The notes below the pieces were generated by a model that was not told where the DNA came from, ran no database searches, and saw nothing but the letters and a program-made list of their open reading frames with translations. The translations under genes and the position numbers were made by a program. A stretch of 6,413 nucleotides of DNA from Synergistes sp. (lineage in GTDB: Bacteria; Synergistota; Synergistia; Synergistales; Synergistaceae), in NCBI GenBank assembly GCA_016288355.1, contig JAEEYY010000150.1, positions 1-6,413 on the forward strand. Reading direction: 5' to 3'. Shown in pieces: positions 6,031-6,413 of the stretch (position 1 is its first letter; each line of letters opens with the position of its first letter).

Positions 6031-6303
6031 TTGTTCTACAAGGATCTGTTCGCAACGCTGTGCTTTATCTTTTTCGGAATTGCCCTTGCTACTCATCATC
6101 CCTATTTTTATTTCGGCGCTATGTTGTGCGGTTGCCTTTCGATGACGGCGACCCGGAAGATCTGGGCGACCCCGGCCTGGAGCGATGCATTTTACGACAA
6201 GATCGAAGGCTGGATCAAAAGCAAGACAGATGGTCCGAAGACGGAATTTTCGGAGGACGAGGAGATAAAGCCGTTGCCGCCGCTTGACGATAACAAAAAA
6301 TAG
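6031..6303 (+). CDS. Small membrane protein of unknown function
   Basis: I do not recognise a family. From the TTG start the protein has 90 residues. Two short hydrophobic segments (about 6-20 and 25-40, separated by THHPY) could form a membrane hairpin. A middle aromatic, amphipathic part (W46, W51, Y56, W62) follows. The tail (about 65-90) is highly charged, with an acidic SEDEE stretch and a proline pair, and ends in NKK, so it is probably cytoplasmic. The gene has its own promoter candidate, a good ribosome binding site and its own terminator, which argues that it is real despite its size. A start at ATG 5968 would add 21 charged residues but would lie inside the promoter. It is separated from the TRAP operon by a strong terminator, so a functional link to the transporter is not indicated. 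Confidence 0.65.
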   Translation: MFYKDLFATLCFIFFGIALATHHPYFYFGAMLCGCLSMTATRKIWATPAWSDAFYDKIEGWIKSKTDGPKTEFSEDEEIKPLPPLDDNKK

Positions 6304-6305
6304 AT

Positions 6306-6341
6306 AAAAGCCTCCGCCGAAGTATCAGGCGGAGGCTTTTT
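6306..6341 (+). terminator. Bidirectional rho-independent terminator
   Basis: GCCTCCGCC (6310-6318) pairs perfectly with GGCGGAGGC (6328-6336) around a nine-base loop. It is flanked by AAAA (6306-6309) and TTTTT (6337-6341), so the structure works on either strand. It ends the small membrane protein gene and could also end a converging gene from the right. Confidence 0.92.
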
Positions 6342-6362
6342 CTGTGCGCCTGACGTATATTT

Positions 6363-6413
6363 TCATCGTTTATCGGAATACATCATGTGACAGCCGCCCA
6401 GCTGGTAGTACAG
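6363..6413 (-). CDS. Possible C-terminal end of a converging gene
   Basis: Read on the minus strand from the window's edge, one frame gives 16 codons ending in TGA (complement of 6363-6365), with the tail QLGGCHMMYSDKR. The preceding bidirectional terminator fits a gene converging from the right. The fragment is far too short to identify, and the other two minus-strand frames also close soon, so the frame itself is uncertain. Confidence 0.25.
   Translation of the reverse strand: MYYQLGGCHMMYSDKR

Noticed and set aside
5873..6055. 60-codon minus-strand frame overlapping the small gene's promoter
   Set aside because: It is rich in R, P and S, has no family motif, overlaps a perfect TATAAT and a better-supported gene on the other strand, and begins inside that gene.

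Overview
The window looks like an ordinary bacterial chromosome segment. It holds five confidently predicted protein genes, one small hypothetical gene and a set of well-formed transcription terminators. Strong AAGGAGG-type ribosome binding sites, a full tripartite TRAP transporter operon, a half-size chromate transporter pair and an LmeA-like (DUF2993-like) exported protein together suggest an anaerobic, diderm fermenter. Synergistota (Cloacibacillus/Synergistes-like) is my best guess. That is inference from gene content and style, not from a marker gene.

Left part (1-1304): a rho-independent terminator at 72-104 probably ends a gene lying left of the window. A minus-strand gene (234-980) encodes an exported LmeA/DUF2993-like protein. 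A 324-base divergent intergenic region follows. It carries a short array of 13-base tandem repeats and an extended -10 promoter candidate facing right.

Middle part (1305-2779): two overlapping genes encode the two halves of a short-chain chromate (CHR) transporter, which probably act as a heteromeric pair. A 411-base stretch without a convincing gene separates them from the TRAP operon. It contains four TTGAC(A/T) motifs, a 14-base palindrome, a G7 tract and a possible 20-codon leader ORF.

Right part (2780-5871): dctP, dctQ and dctM encode the periplasmic binding protein, small membrane subunit and large membrane subunit of a TRAP transporter. Such systems take up carboxylates using an ion gradient. 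Two stacked hairpins, the second a textbook terminator, lie between dctP and dctQ and probably make the binding protein more abundant than the membrane subunits. dctQ and dctM overlap by one base. A strong terminator closes the operon. Several usually conserved motifs in DctP and DctM differ from the common form, which hints at an unusual TRAP subgroup; the substrate cannot be read from sequence.

Right end (5872-6413): a small membrane protein of unknown function, probably starting at a TTG codon, has its own promoter and terminator. Beyond it there may be the last codons of a converging minus-strand gene. I saw no CRISPR array, tRNA, rRNA, insertion sequence or clear novel defence or mobile system.
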